46,030 nt of DNA from positions 1-46,030 of the forward strand of contig JAFLTM010000007.1 in assembly GCA_022509225.1 (NCBI GenBank), read 5' to 3'. This stretch comes from Muribaculaceae bacterium (lineage in GTDB: Bacteria > Bacteroidota > Bacteroidia > Bacteroidales > Muribaculaceae). The position numbers and the translations under genes are program-made. This document shows positions 7,018 through 15,620 of this stretch, piece after piece; within the stretch, counting starts at the first letter, position 1, and each line of letters starts with the position of its first letter. A model generated the notes under the pieces. It was given only the letters and a program-made list of their open reading frames with translations, searched no databases and had not been told where the DNA came from.

Positions 7018-8358
7018 TCAGTTTTTATTGTTTAATGCATCTTCTTTACCAAGCAGAAGGTCTAATTCGGAATTAGAAATCAAATAATTATAAATAGCTT
7101 GGAAATAAGCGAGCTGAGCGGAAGTGTTTGCTAACTCTGCATCTCTAAGGTCAAGATAGGATGCGGCTCCGATTTCAAAGCTTTTTTGCATGATTGAATA
7201 AGCTTTTTGAGCCTCCTCCATACCCTCACGGCTTGACTCGATCTGTGCGGCTTCCCGGTTAATATTGTCTATGGCAAGAGAGACCTGCATGTCGAGGGAG
7301 TTGATGAGGTATTCTTTCTGGATTTCCAACTCTTTAAGCTGAACCTGCGCTTGTTTGAGGCCATAGAGTTTAGAACCGCCGGAGAAAATTGGCACGGATA
7401 GAGAGACCCCCACATAGCTGTAGGGATTAAACTGCTGGTTTTTGATCGGAGAGCCGTTGCTCAATGCAGTCCAAGACAGGGTGTAGGCTGCTCCCAAAGT
7501 AGGAATCCAAGCGAATTTTTTAAGGGTCACATTCTTTTTTAGTATAGAGCTTTGAATTTCAAGAGAACGCAACTGTGAGTTGTCGACGAGCGAGGGGAGG
7601 GTGCTCGAGGGATATGCATACATCGATTTCTGCAGATCATTCAGGGTTATGTCAGGAAGAATTTCAAGCTCGGTTTGAATCCCCATCAAGATTTTTAGCT
7701 GCAGCTGGCACTGTTTTATGGCAATGTCGGCTTGCAGAAGTTCGGGCTCGATATTTTTGATCTGTACCGATGACCTTAACACATCATATTCAGAGGCTGT
7801 GCCGTTTTCAAACTGTTTTTTATAAATTTCGGCATTGAAAAGGGCGATGTCATAATTTTGCTGAATCACATTTTTAGAAGCTATCCCCAACATTAGTGCA
7901 TAATAGGCTTTATTGACCTGATCTACGAGATCAAGTTTGGAGGCCCTTGCCTCTTCCAGACTGGCCAGGATCTGAGTGTTGGAAATATCTATTGCTTTCC
8001 ATAAAGAAGGAGCGATAATAGGGAGAGAAGCCGAGAAACCAAGATTCCAAGTATTGTCGGATCCCATCTTAATACTTTGGCTTTGACCTCCCAAATCCAT
8101 CCGGATTGTCTGGAGCTCGATCGACCTCTGGTAGTTTGCCGAGAAATCAATAGCCGGGAAAACTGAAGCCAAGGTTTCTTTCTTGGCATAGTCAACCTTA
8201 TTGACCTCCATGTCGGCTATCCTTACAGTGGGGTTATCCTGCAGGGCAATCTCCAAACATTTTTGGAGAGACAAGGTTACTTGTTCAGCTTTAGAAAGTG
8301 CCGGCAGCAAAGCACATGCAGCAACCGCCAGCATATAAATTCGGAGTCTATTGCTCAT
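7018..8358 (-). CDS. TolC-family outer-membrane efflux protein
   Basis: A 446-residue protein with an N-terminal signal peptide (MSNRLRIYMLAVAACALLPALSKA) and two internally similar halves of long alpha helices. Family signatures include LSLQKCLEIALQDNPTVRIADMEVNK near the start, SLSVPIFSGGSKLYGLKQAQ in the middle, and GAASYLDLRDAELANTSAQLAYFQAIYNY near the end. It forms the trimeric outer-membrane duct of the tripartite exporter. Its start overlaps the end of the upstream tetR gene by 11 bases, showing that regulator and pump share one transcript. Confidence 0.94.
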   Translation of the reverse strand: MSNRLRIYMLAVAACALLPALSKAEQVTLSLQKCLEIALQDNPTVRIADMEVNKVDYAKKETLASVFPAIDFSANYQRSIELQTIRMDLGGQSQSIKMGSDNTWNLGFSASLPIIAPSLWKAIDISNTQILASLEEARASKLDLVDQVNKAYYALMLGIASKNVIQQNYDIALFNAEIYKKQFENGTASEYDVLRSSVQIKNIEPELLQADIAIKQCQLQLKILMGIQTELEILPDITLNDLQKSMYAYPSSTLPSLVDNSQLRSLEIQSSILKKNVTLKKFAWIPTLGAAYTLSWTALSNGSPIKNQQFNPYSYVGVSLSVPIFSGGSKLYGLKQAQVQLKELEIQKEYLINSLDMQVSLAIDNINREAAQIESSREGMEEAQKAYSIMQKSFEIGAASYLDLRDAELANTSAQLAYFQAIYNYLISNSELDLLLGKEDALNNKN

Positions 8359-9001
8359 TATATCTCAAATCTTTGATGTTTTCATTAAGTTTAGATTGGC
8401 TTATTGTCTTATCCAACATTTCCAATCCTTTTGGAGAACAAACAGAACGGAAGAACCCGAGGATGATACAGTCATAGACCTCCAATAAAGAGATGTCGGC
8501 AGGGAAAAGCTCCTCCATTCTTTTAAGAGATTCCATCTGGATTGAGAGCATCCTGCTTTGGATGAACAGATTGACATCATCTCTGAAATATCCTTCAGCC
8601 ACTCCTTTATTCAAGATGTTGAAGAAATGTGAATACCACTCTTTTTCTCCTTTCTCACTCACCCTTTTGTTTTTATTCTTAAGTTCGTTGATGTCACGCA
8701 CAAACTGGATGCTGACATTCTGCATGAGGTTACGGTTGAAGATGAAACATTTCACTATTCCCTCCATGACATTGGAAGAATTTTCAAAGATGTTCTTCAG
8801 TGAAGCCTCAAGTTTTCCATGAAAATATTTCTTTGCCTCCATGACCATTATATCCTTGGAGCCGAATATTTCATAGAGCGTGCGCTTAGACATCTGAAGC
8901 ACGGAGGCAATGCCATCCATTGTGGTTGCCTTTATTCCGTTTTTCATTATCTCGTTGATAACGCAGTCTAAAATTTTAGGTTTGATTTCGTTGCTGTTCA
9001 T
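8348..9001 (-). CDS. TetR/AcrR-family transcriptional regulator
   Basis: The N-terminal part holds a TetR helix-turn-helix: KPKILDCVINEIMKNGIKATTMDGIASVLQMSKRTLYEIFGSKDIM, ending in the recognition helix pattern SKRTLYEIFGSK. The C-terminal ligand or dimerisation region is not diagnostic. The frame is open to 9052, but I prefer the ATG at 9001 (MNSNEIKPKIL), which puts the HTH at the usual distance from the N-terminus. It is the first gene of the tetR-tolC-adaptor-pump-PII operon, so it probably autoregulates the operon, most likely as a repressor released by a pump substrate. No operator palindrome could be identified confidently. Confidence 0.9.
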   Translation of the reverse strand: MNSNEIKPKILDCVINEIMKNGIKATTMDGIASVLQMSKRTLYEIFGSKDIMVMEAKKYFHGKLEASLKNIFENSSNVMEGIVKCFIFNRNLMQNVSIQFVRDINELKNKNKRVSEKGEKEWYSHFFNILNKGVAEGYFRDDVNLFIQSRMLSIQMESLKRMEELFPADISLLEVYDCIILGFFRSVCSPKGLEMLDKTISQSKLNENIKDLRYNEQ

Positions 9002-9100
9002 ACTTTTTATTTCTCTCCACTTTTCATCATGGATAAGAAAGTTTGGAGGCATCCGGTGTTTTTAAAGGTTAGCCTTCCTGCAAAACAGCTGCGAAATTAT

Positions 9101-9138
9101 ATAAAAAAACTGAAAACTTAAAATGAGTTTTCAGTTTT
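9101..9138 (-). terminator. Intrinsic terminator after tdh
   Basis: A perfect 13-bp stem: AAAACTGAAAACT (9106-9118), 7-base loop, AGTTTTCAGTTTT (9126-9138). Read on the minus strand it ends in a run of T, the right place and orientation to end the tdh transcript before tetR. Confidence 0.75.
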
Positions 9139-9177
9139 CATATTGAATTAACTAATATTAAGGATCAATGCATCCGG

Positions 9178-10125
9178 TTATTTTGACTTAAGATGATCGA
9201 GCATATCGATTGTCATTGCTTCAAGATCATACTGCGGACGCCATCCCCATTCTTCGCGTGCGCAAGTGTCGTCAAGGCTATCGGGCCATGAATCTGCTAT
9301 AGACTGACGGAGTGGGTCAAGTTTATATTCCATTTCAAAACCCGGGACGTGCTCCTTTATTTTTGCAGCGATCATTTCGGGATCGAAACTCATAGAGGCG
9401 ATATTGAAAGAATTCCGGTGAATCAGTTTTGAGGGATCGGCCTCCATGATTTCAATAGCCGCCCTCAGGGCATCAGGCATATACATCATATCCATGAAAG
9501 TTCCAGGTTTCAGAGGACAATAGAATTTTTCTCCCTTCACGGCTGAATAATAAATGTCAACGGCATAATCTGTTGTTCCGCCACCGGGAGGTGTCACGTA
9601 TGAAATTAGACCCGGGAATCTGACAGAACGAGTATCTACACCAAACCTCTTTGCATAATAATCTGAAAGAAGTTCACCTGTAACTTTAGTCACACCGTAG
9701 ATTGTGGTAGGACGTTGAATCGTGTCTTGAGGAGTGTTTACCTTAGGAGTGCCGGGACCAAATGAGCCGATTGAACTGGGAGTGAAAACCGCACATTTCT
9801 TTTCACGTGCCACCTCAAGGGTGTTGTAAAGGCCTCCCACACCTATATGCCAGGCAAGCTGGGGTTTCGCCTCGGCAACTGCGCTTAACACGGCGGCAAG
9901 ATTATAAATTGTGTCTATATTATATTTCTCCACCGCTGCAGCTATCTGAGCCGGATTTGTTATATCCACAATTTCAGCGGGACCGGATTCCAGCAATTCA
10001 CCTTTGGGTTCGGCACCCGTGATATAGCCTGCCACGATATCGCCGTTCGGATAAGTTTTTCTTAGTTTCATTGTCAATTCGGAACCTATCTGACCGGTTG
10101 CCCCTATCACAAGAACATTTTTCAT
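9178..10125 (-). CDS. tdh: L-threonine 3-dehydrogenase, SDR (NAD-epimerase-like) type
   Basis: A 315-residue extended short-chain dehydrogenase. The NAD-binding motif GATGQIGSEL is at the N-terminus, NLAAVLSAVAE follows strand four, the catalytic Ser is in TPSSIGSFG, and Tyr143/Lys147 form YxxxK (TIYGVTK). Downstream residues RFPGLISY and the end DDTCAREEWGWRP fit the SDR-type threonine dehydrogenases better than sugar epimerases. It oxidises L-threonine to 2-amino-3-ketobutyrate. The divergent neighbour kbl encodes the next enzyme, which strongly supports this assignment over a generic epimerase. The gene has its own promoter at 10193-10222 and terminator at 9101-9138. Confidence 0.9.
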   Translation of the reverse strand: MKNVLVIGATGQIGSELTMKLRKTYPNGDIVAGYITGAEPKGELLESGPAEIVDITNPAQIAAAVEKYNIDTIYNLAAVLSAVAEAKPQLAWHIGVGGLYNTLEVAREKKCAVFTPSSIGSFGPGTPKVNTPQDTIQRPTTIYGVTKVTGELLSDYYAKRFGVDTRSVRFPGLISYVTPPGGGTTDYAVDIYYSAVKGEKFYCPLKPGTFMDMMYMPDALRAAIEIMEADPSKLIHRNSFNIASMSFDPEMIAAKIKEHVPGFEMEYKLDPLRQSIADSWPDSLDDTCAREEWGWRPQYDLEAMTIDMLDHLKSK

Positions 10126-10192
10126 GAGTATGCTTAGATTTTGGATTAAATTGATTTTAAGGAAGTTGTTTTAAGAGAGCCTTAATATGATG

Positions 10193-10222
10193 CAAAGTTA
10201 AAAAAAATATGGTTTCTACAAT
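10193..10222 (-). promoter_or_regulatory. Promoter for tdh
   Basis: Minus strand ATTG (10222-10219), 18 bases, TAACTTTG (10200-10193). The spacer is close to the usual Bacteroidota spacing. Predicted leader is about 60 bases. Confidence 0.55.
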
Positions 10223-10277
10223 AGGGAAGAGGCCTCTAATAGATTTCCTAAAACTTCTTTTGTATTTATTTTTTTTC

Positions 10278-10285
10278 TAAATTTG
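10278..10285 (+). promoter_or_regulatory. Promoter -7 box for kbl
   Basis: TAAATTTG fits TAnnTTTG 29 bases before the kbl start. The only upstream TTTG (10259-10262) is 15 bases away, shorter than usual, so only the -7 box is confident. Confidence 0.45.
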
Positions 10286-10314
10286 ACTCTAATTATAACA
10301 AAACCCTAAATACC

Positions 10315-11508
10315 ATGTACAAAAAATTCAAAGAGCATCTTGAAAAGGAGCTCACCGATATCAAGGAGGCGGGGCTTTATAAAAACGAGCGCATAATAGA
10401 AAGTCCTCAGGGGCCCGAAATAGAAGTGGCCAACAACAATGGAGAAGTCTTAAACTTTTGTGCAAACAATTACCTTGGCCTGGCTGATGACTCTAGGTTG
10501 ATCGAAGCAGCCAAAAAGGCTATGGACACAAGAGGATACGGCATGGCATCCGTTAGGTTCATTTGTGGCACACAAGATTTGCACAAGGAGCTTGAAAAAG
10601 CTATAAGCGATTATTTCAAGACCGAGGATACGATTCTCTATGCAGCATGTTTCGATGCAAACGGAGGCCTTTTTGAACCTCTATTCACGGAGGAGGATGC
10701 AATCATAAGTGATTCGTTGAACCATGCCTCTATAATAGATGGAGTAAGGCTCTGCAAAGCCAAGAGATTCCGTTATAAAAATGCCGATATGGAAGATCTT
10801 GAGAGGTGTCTGAAAGAGTCTAAGGATTGCAGGTTCCGCATAATCGCTACAGACGGTGTCTTCTCAATGGATGGGAACGTGGCCCCGATGGACAAAATAT
10901 GTGAGCTTGCAGAAAAATATGATGCACTTGTGATGGTTGACGAAAGTCATTCCGCCGGAGTTGTTGGAGCGACAGGTCACGGTGTGGCTGAGAAATTTGA
11001 CTGTTACGGCAAAATAGATATATTCACCGGGACACTGGGTAAGGCATTCGGTGGCGCAATGGGAGGTTTCACAACCGGAAGAAAAGAGATTATAGATATG
11101 TTGCGTCAACGTTCACGTCCCTATTTGTTCTCAAATTCTGTAACACCTTCCATAGTCGGAGCAAGTATCGAGATGATGAATATCCTGAAGGAGAGCAACG
11201 AACTCCATGATAGGCTTGTGGAGAATGTGAAATATTTCAAGGATAAGATGACAGAGGCAGGATTTGATATCAAACCGACGGAAAGCGCAATATGTGCAGT
11301 GATGTTGTATGATGCAAAGCTGTCGCAGGATTTTGCTGCCGAGATGCAGAAAGAGGGAGTGTATGTAACAGGATTCTATTATCCCGTGGTACCGAAAGGA
11401 GAGGCCCGCATCCGCGTGCAACTATGCGCAGCTCACACGAAAGAACAACTTGACAAAGCGATAGCCGCTTTCATTAAGGTGGGCAAGAAACTTGGAGTGA
11501 TTAAATAA
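10315..11508 (+). CDS. kbl: 2-amino-3-ketobutyrate CoA ligase (glycine C-acetyltransferase)
   Basis: A 397-residue PLP enzyme of the alpha-oxoamine synthase family. Diagnostic features are NFCANNYLGLADD near the N-terminus, DSLNHASIIDGVRL, the cofactor Asp in MVDESHSAGVVG, and the Schiff-base Lys243 in TGTLGKAFGGAMGG. The opening (MYKKFKEHLEKELTDIKEAGLYKNER) is specific to Kbl and not to the biotin or sphingolipid enzymes. It cleaves 2-amino-3-ketobutyrate with CoA into glycine and acetyl-CoA. The substrate-producing tdh gene is divergent from it. A Bacteroidota serine palmitoyltransferase would be the main alternative, but the start motif and neighbour argue against it. Confidence 0.94.
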   Translation: MYKKFKEHLEKELTDIKEAGLYKNERIIESPQGPEIEVANNNGEVLNFCANNYLGLADDSRLIEAAKKAMDTRGYGMASVRFICGTQDLHKELEKAISDYFKTEDTILYAACFDANGGLFEPLFTEEDAIISDSLNHASIIDGVRLCKAKRFRYKNADMEDLERCLKESKDCRFRIIATDGVFSMDGNVAPMDKICELAEKYDALVMVDESHSAGVVGATGHGVAEKFDCYGKIDIFTGTLGKAFGGAMGGFTTGRKEIIDMLRQRSRPYLFSNSVTPSIVGASIEMMNILKESNELHDRLVENVKYFKDKMTEAGFDIKPTESAICAVMLYDAKLSQDFAAEMQKEGVYVTGFYYPVVPKGEARIRVQLCAAHTKEQLDKAIAAFIKVGKKLGVIK

Positions 11509-11537
11509 AGAGACAACTACTTAGTTAAACATTATGA

Positions 11538-11578
11538 TTTACAGAAGGCATCAATCAATCAAAAATGCCTTCTGTAAA
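11538..11578. terminator. Convergent hairpin between kbl and PBP1A gene
   Basis: A perfect 14-bp stem, TTTACAGAAGGCAT (11538-11551) with ATGCCTTCTGTAAA (11565-11578), around a 13-base loop. One arm lies inside the last codons of the penicillin-binding protein gene, whose stop is at 11555. T-runs on either side are poor, so a transcript-end hairpin for both strands is likely but a strong intrinsic terminator is not certain. Confidence 0.55.
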
Positions 11579-13990
11579 TTCTTCTATACCGTTGCTGTTC
11601 GCATCAACCTGGATTTCTCCTGCACAGGGGTTAAAAGAGGCGGGGAATTCAAAGCGAGTGTCTTGAGAGTAGGGGAGTTTGGGATCGTTATAGACACTTT
11701 GCATATAATAGCCGTAAATTGGCAAAGCGGCTCTTGCGCCTTGTCCCAAAGCCATTGTGTTAAAGTGAATGTAACGTTCTTCACCACCGACCCACACACC
11801 GGTTACGAGTTCCGGGGTGAATCCCATGAACCAGGAGTCGGAATTAGAGTTAGTTGTTCCCGTTTTACCACCCATTTGTGCTTTAATGCCATACCTGCCT
11901 CTTAGACTTGCGGCGGTGCCACCGTCTACAACATTCATCAGAATGGAAAGAATCTTATAATAGGAATCCTCACCGGTCACCTCGGTTCTGTGAGGCATTG
12001 CCGAGTAAATGATATTGCCCTGGTTATCTTCAATCCTGGTGACAAAGACGGGGTCAACTCTGAGTCCCTTATTTGCAAATGCCGTGTAACCGCCAACCAT
12101 CTCTTTAATAGATACGTCAACGGTGCCCAGTGCAAGAGGAAGCGTCTCATCAATATGGCCGGTGACACCGAACATCCTCATTTTATCGGCCAGGGACTTA
12201 GCTCCTAATTCATAGACAAGTCTTGCCGAGATCCAGTTGTTGGAATTAGTCAAGGCCCATCTTAGATCGACCATCTCGCCGATTCTTGCACTACCGGAAT
12301 TGCGTGGTGACCAGTTGCCAAAAGTGGGTTGAGAATTCAAGAACTGTGAACATGGTGTGAAATCCTGTTCCATTGCAAGTGTATAAAGGAAGGGTTTAGC
12401 CGTCGATCCGATCTGACGACGTCCGCGAGAAACCATGTCGTATTGAAAATAGTTGAAATCCGGGCCACCGACATAGGCTTTGACATGTCCTGTTACCGGA
12501 TCCATGCTCATCATTCCCGTCCTTAGAATAGATTTCATATATAAGACAGAATCATAAGGGGTCATGGTGACGGTTTTAGAACCGGGTTTATATTTTCCTC
12601 CCTCTTCAATATAGGAGAAGAGATCCATCACAACGGGTTCATTGAAGGAGGCTCGGATTTCTTCTTCAGATTTTCCGGCTTTTTTCATCATTCGCCATCT
12701 TTCGGTCTGTCTCAGTGCATTATCAATAAGATTCATCACGCCACTTCTTGACAATTCGGCAGAATTGGTGGTGTAGGGTCCGGTTGCCTGCCCCTGTTTT
12801 TCTTTAAAGAATGCAGGTTGCAGCGTTTCTCCCAAATGTTTGTAGACAGCCTCCTCGGCATATTCCTGCATTCGGGTATCTATTGTTGTATAAATTTTTA
12901 GACCGTCGGAGTATATGTCGTAGTAAGAGCCATCGGGTTTAGGATTCTTCCAGACCCATCCGTAAAGAGGATTATCCGCCCATTGAATAGAATCCGTGTT
13001 ATATTGGCCCATCGACAATATGTAGGCCATATCGCTTTTATAATTTTCTTTTTGAGGACGTTTGGGCTCTTTTGCCATAAAGAGCATCCTGAGTTCTTCC
13101 CTAAGGTAAGGGGCTATACCATCCTTGTGGTCAACCCTATGATAATCAAGGGTCAATGGAAGCTGTTTTAAAGAATCGGCTTTATTTTGGGAGAGTTTCC
13201 CTGCCTTTACCATTTGTTCGAGTACCACGTTTCGTCTGTCGCGGGTTCTGTCGGGGAAACGAAGGGGATTGTAGTAACTCGGGTTTTTCAACATACCAAC
13301 GAGCATTGCCGCCTCTTCGATGTTAAGGTCGGCAGGTTCCTTATTGAAATAAACATTGGATGCGGTTTTTATACCTACAGCATTATTGAGAAAGTCAAAA
13401 CGGTTGAGATACATGTTTATTATCTCATCCTTAGTGTAGAATCTTTCCAATTTTAAGGCTATCATCCACTCAATAGGCTTTTGAAGTGCCCTTTTAAAAA
13501 TATTGGATGATGGCTGAGAATATAATTGCTTTGCCAATTGTTGGGTAATTGTTGAGCCGCCCCCTGAAGATTTGTCACCCATCAACAGCGTTTTTACGCC
13601 GGTACGTGCCAAAGCGATGAAATCGATTCCGGAATGATCTCTGAAACGTTCATCTTCAGTTGAAACGAGCGCATCGACAACATAGGGAGATATAGAATTG
13701 TAATCTAAATTAACCCGGTTTCCGGAACCGGAAAAATATCTACCCAATTCGGTTGTTCCGTCAGAAGCTATAACTACAGATGCAAGTTTGTCGTGAGGAT
13801 CTTCAAGTTCTTCAATAGGAGGCATATAGCCGATTACCCCATTATAAATCAGCAATAAAACAATGCCGATGGCACACCCCAAAGTCAAGAAACCACCCCA
13901 AAGCCATATAACTATGGTTTTGGTTCTCTTTATATCTTTCAAGTCTTTGTCAGGGACAACAGGATCTTTTCCTTTATAAAACTTACCCAT
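11555..13990 (-). CDS. mrcA: Bifunctional penicillin-binding protein 1A (class A PBP)
   Basis: An 811-residue peptidoglycan synthase. A cytoplasmic tail and one membrane helix (about residues 26-50) are followed by the GT51 glycosyltransferase domain, with its catalytic Glu in STEDERFRDHSGID (Glu112) and GGSTITQQLAKQLY. The transpeptidase domain follows: active Ser529 in GSTAKPF, SNN in LTNSNNWISARL, and KTGTTNSNSDSWF. It polymerises and crosslinks glycan strands on the periplasmic face. The gene stands alone on the minus strand, converging on kbl. The end is Asp/Gly-rich without a further domain. Confidence 0.95.
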   Translation of the reverse strand: MGKFYKGKDPVVPDKDLKDIKRTKTIVIWLWGGFLTLGCAIGIVLLLIYNGVIGYMPPIEELEDPHDKLASVVIASDGTTELGRYFSGSGNRVNLDYNSISPYVVDALVSTEDERFRDHSGIDFIALARTGVKTLLMGDKSSGGGSTITQQLAKQLYSQPSSNIFKRALQKPIEWMIALKLERFYTKDEIINMYLNRFDFLNNAVGIKTASNVYFNKEPADLNIEEAAMLVGMLKNPSYYNPLRFPDRTRDRRNVVLEQMVKAGKLSQNKADSLKQLPLTLDYHRVDHKDGIAPYLREELRMLFMAKEPKRPQKENYKSDMAYILSMGQYNTDSIQWADNPLYGWVWKNPKPDGSYYDIYSDGLKIYTTIDTRMQEYAEEAVYKHLGETLQPAFFKEKQGQATGPYTTNSAELSRSGVMNLIDNALRQTERWRMMKKAGKSEEEIRASFNEPVVMDLFSYIEEGGKYKPGSKTVTMTPYDSVLYMKSILRTGMMSMDPVTGHVKAYVGGPDFNYFQYDMVSRGRRQIGSTAKPFLYTLAMEQDFTPCSQFLNSQPTFGNWSPRNSGSARIGEMVDLRWALTNSNNWISARLVYELGAKSLADKMRMFGVTGHIDETLPLALGTVDVSIKEMVGGYTAFANKGLRVDPVFVTRIEDNQGNIIYSAMPHRTEVTGEDSYYKILSILMNVVDGGTAASLRGRYGIKAQMGGKTGTTNSNSDSWFMGFTPELVTGVWVGGEERYIHFNTMALGQGARAALPIYGYYMQSVYNDPKLPYSQDTRFEFPASFNPCAGEIQVDANSNGIEEFTEGIFD

Positions 13991-14143
13991 TAAATCTTGA
14001 TGATGAAAATGTAAGGGTAAAATTACAAATAAAAAACCAAACTCTATCTACTTATTAAGAGACCGTTCCCCAATTTATGTTAAAATTTAAGAGACCTGCA
14101 AGGCATGCAGATTGATTAATGAAATGAAGGAACAATCGGTTTC

Positions 14144-14746
14144 CTATAATTTAATATCGTTGAGATCTACTATTTTATTAACAATTGCATAAATGGTCAG
14201 ACCGGTGGCGGAATGAATTTCCAATTTTTTTGCTATGTTTCTCCTGTGGGTTATAACAGTGTGGATTGAAATGAAAAGCTTGTCGGCGATTTCTTGATTG
14301 GTGAACCCTCTTACCACAAGAGCCACAATCTCCTTTTCACGGTTTGACAGGGCTTCCTTGTCGTCGGTTTTATTGTCGGAGAATTTACAAACTGATATTA
14401 TTTTATTTTTGATTGATTCAAGGTCATCTGTGACATGTAGGTGGTCGTCATAAAGAGAGAGAGCCTGTTTGCTTAATTTTCCGAGTTCAATGGCAAAGAT
14501 TCTGATATTCGGGTTTTTACTGGCTCGCCGGATATCGTCTGGATGGAGAAGCCCTCCAAAAGTCGGGTTTGCAATTAAAATGTCGATCTCTTTTTTCGAG
14601 ATCAAGGAAAGAAGTGATTCCCGGTCAGAGACCTCAGTGATATTCGGTTTGAAGCCTTTGATTTTTCTCAGACTTTCACAAAAGCCACTTAAAATGACAG
14701 GCGCAAGTTCTGCTATACCAATTCTAAGCTCTTTATCGGTTGCCAT
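14144..14746 (-). CDS. LuxR/NarL-type regulator with degenerate receiver domain
   Basis: A 200-residue protein. The C-terminal half is a clear LuxR helix-turn-helix: LSNREKEIVALVVRGFTNQEIADKLFISIHTVITHRRNIAKKL. The N-terminal half aligns in size and strand pattern with a receiver domain, but the phosphoacceptor position reads DILIANP (Asn or Ala where Asp is expected). The acidic pocket (AELAPVI) and the late Lys are also lost. It therefore probably does not work by ordinary Asp phosphorylation. It is 11 bases downstream of the hemerythrin-domain gene and probably co-transcribed with it, suggesting a role in sensing or answering oxygen, nitric oxide or iron stress (inference). Confidence 0.85.
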   Translation of the reverse strand: MATDKELRIGIAELAPVILSGFCESLRKIKGFKPNITEVSDRESLLSLISKKEIDILIANPTFGGLLHPDDIRRASKNPNIRIFAIELGKLSKQALSLYDDHLHVTDDLESIKNKIISVCKFSDNKTDDKEALSNREKEIVALVVRGFTNQEIADKLFISIHTVITHRRNIAKKLEIHSATGLTIYAIVNKIVDLNDIKL

Positions 14747-14757
14747 ACTTCAATTTG

Positions 14758-15447
14758 TTAGGAAATATGATTTATGGCATTCCTGAGTGCCGGTAAGAGC
14801 AAAAGGTCTTCAATCTTGCAATGGCTACTGAGTTCTTCCTCACAACGATATATGTCGAATAAGGCGTCGTTCAGGGTATTTGCATTGGCTGCCAAGGGGC
14901 AATATTTGATAATGATTTTTTTTAATTCCTTTAATTTTGAGCCAACTTCCTCATGGTGCCGGCTATAGACATAAATACGATCCTTGCCGACAATATCTCC
15001 ATTGGAAATTGAAACGACAATAGGGAAAAGATTCGCCTCCTCTTCTTCCATGTGTTCCCTGATTCCATCAACGTATTCGTCAAAAAGTTTGAGAATAAGG
15101 AAGGAAACATCAGAGTCTTTCAAGGTAATACCCTCAATAAGTTTCTTTCTTATTGCAGGCAGGCAAAATTTCAGGAAATAGACATGACTCTGTTTCAGAT
15201 ATTCCAAAAGGGAGGTCAATGATAAACCGGAGGCAGAGGGTTTCTCCTCGCTGTCTTTAGTCACGAAATTAATTACAGTCAGGAAGGTGAGGCAGTCAAC
15301 ATTCCTATCTTTACAGACCTCCTTGACGGTTTTGTCGCCAAATCCCAATGGTATGCCGAAACGGCTTAAAACCTGCAACAGTCGATAATCGTCAGAAATC
15401 AATGTTGCCATTTTATCGTCGGGTGTGTAGGGTCCGTTTTCAGTCAT
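14758..15447 (-). CDS. Hemerythrin-domain (RIC/YtfE/ScdA-like) protein
   Basis: A protein of about 229 residues. The N-terminal part (DDKMATLISDDYRLLQVLSRFGIPLGFGDKTVKEVC) resembles the helical domain found before hemerythrin domains in ScdA-type iron-centre repair proteins. It is followed by a hemerythrin-like four-helix bundle with candidate iron ligands in KQSHVYF, IREHMEEEEANLFP, YSRHHEEVG and LSSHCKIEDLLLLP. Proteins of this family repair iron-sulfur clusters damaged by nitric oxide or oxidants. The frame is open to 15486. I prefer the ATG at 15447 (MTENGPYTPDDK), which lacks the odd Cys-rich leader and follows a good promoter. It is cotranscribed with the LuxR-type gene. Confidence 0.83.
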   Translation of the reverse strand: MTENGPYTPDDKMATLISDDYRLLQVLSRFGIPLGFGDKTVKEVCKDRNVDCLTFLTVINFVTKDSEEKPSASGLSLTSLLEYLKQSHVYFLKFCLPAIRKKLIEGITLKDSDVSFLILKLFDEYVDGIREHMEEEEANLFPIVVSISNGDIVGKDRIYVYSRHHEEVGSKLKELKKIIIKYCPLAANANTLNDALFDIYRCEEELSSHCKIEDLLLLPALRNAINHIS

Positions 15448-15569
15448 GACAATATATTTTCTTAAAAAGAGACAGGAATGTAACAAACGCCGGTCACACT
15501 CCTCTCTCGTTTAACTCAAAATAACTAAAACTATATGCCGGAGACATGGATCATCTCAAAAGCACACTG

Positions 15570-15601
15570 CAAAATTAAGGTCATAACTTTTGAAATGCAA
15601 T
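15570..15601 (-). promoter_or_regulatory. Promoter for hemerythrin-luxR operon
   Basis: Minus strand ATTG (15601-15598), 20 bases, TAATTTTG (15577-15570). It predicts a leader of about 115 bases before the ATG at 15447. Confidence 0.55.
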
Positions 15602-15620
15602 CCCTATTTATAGGTATTTT

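Noticed and set aside
9178-10125. UDP-sugar epimerase
   Set aside because: The SDR fold fits, but the divergent kbl partner and the C-terminal motif favour threonine dehydrogenase. No sugar-nucleotide genes are nearby.
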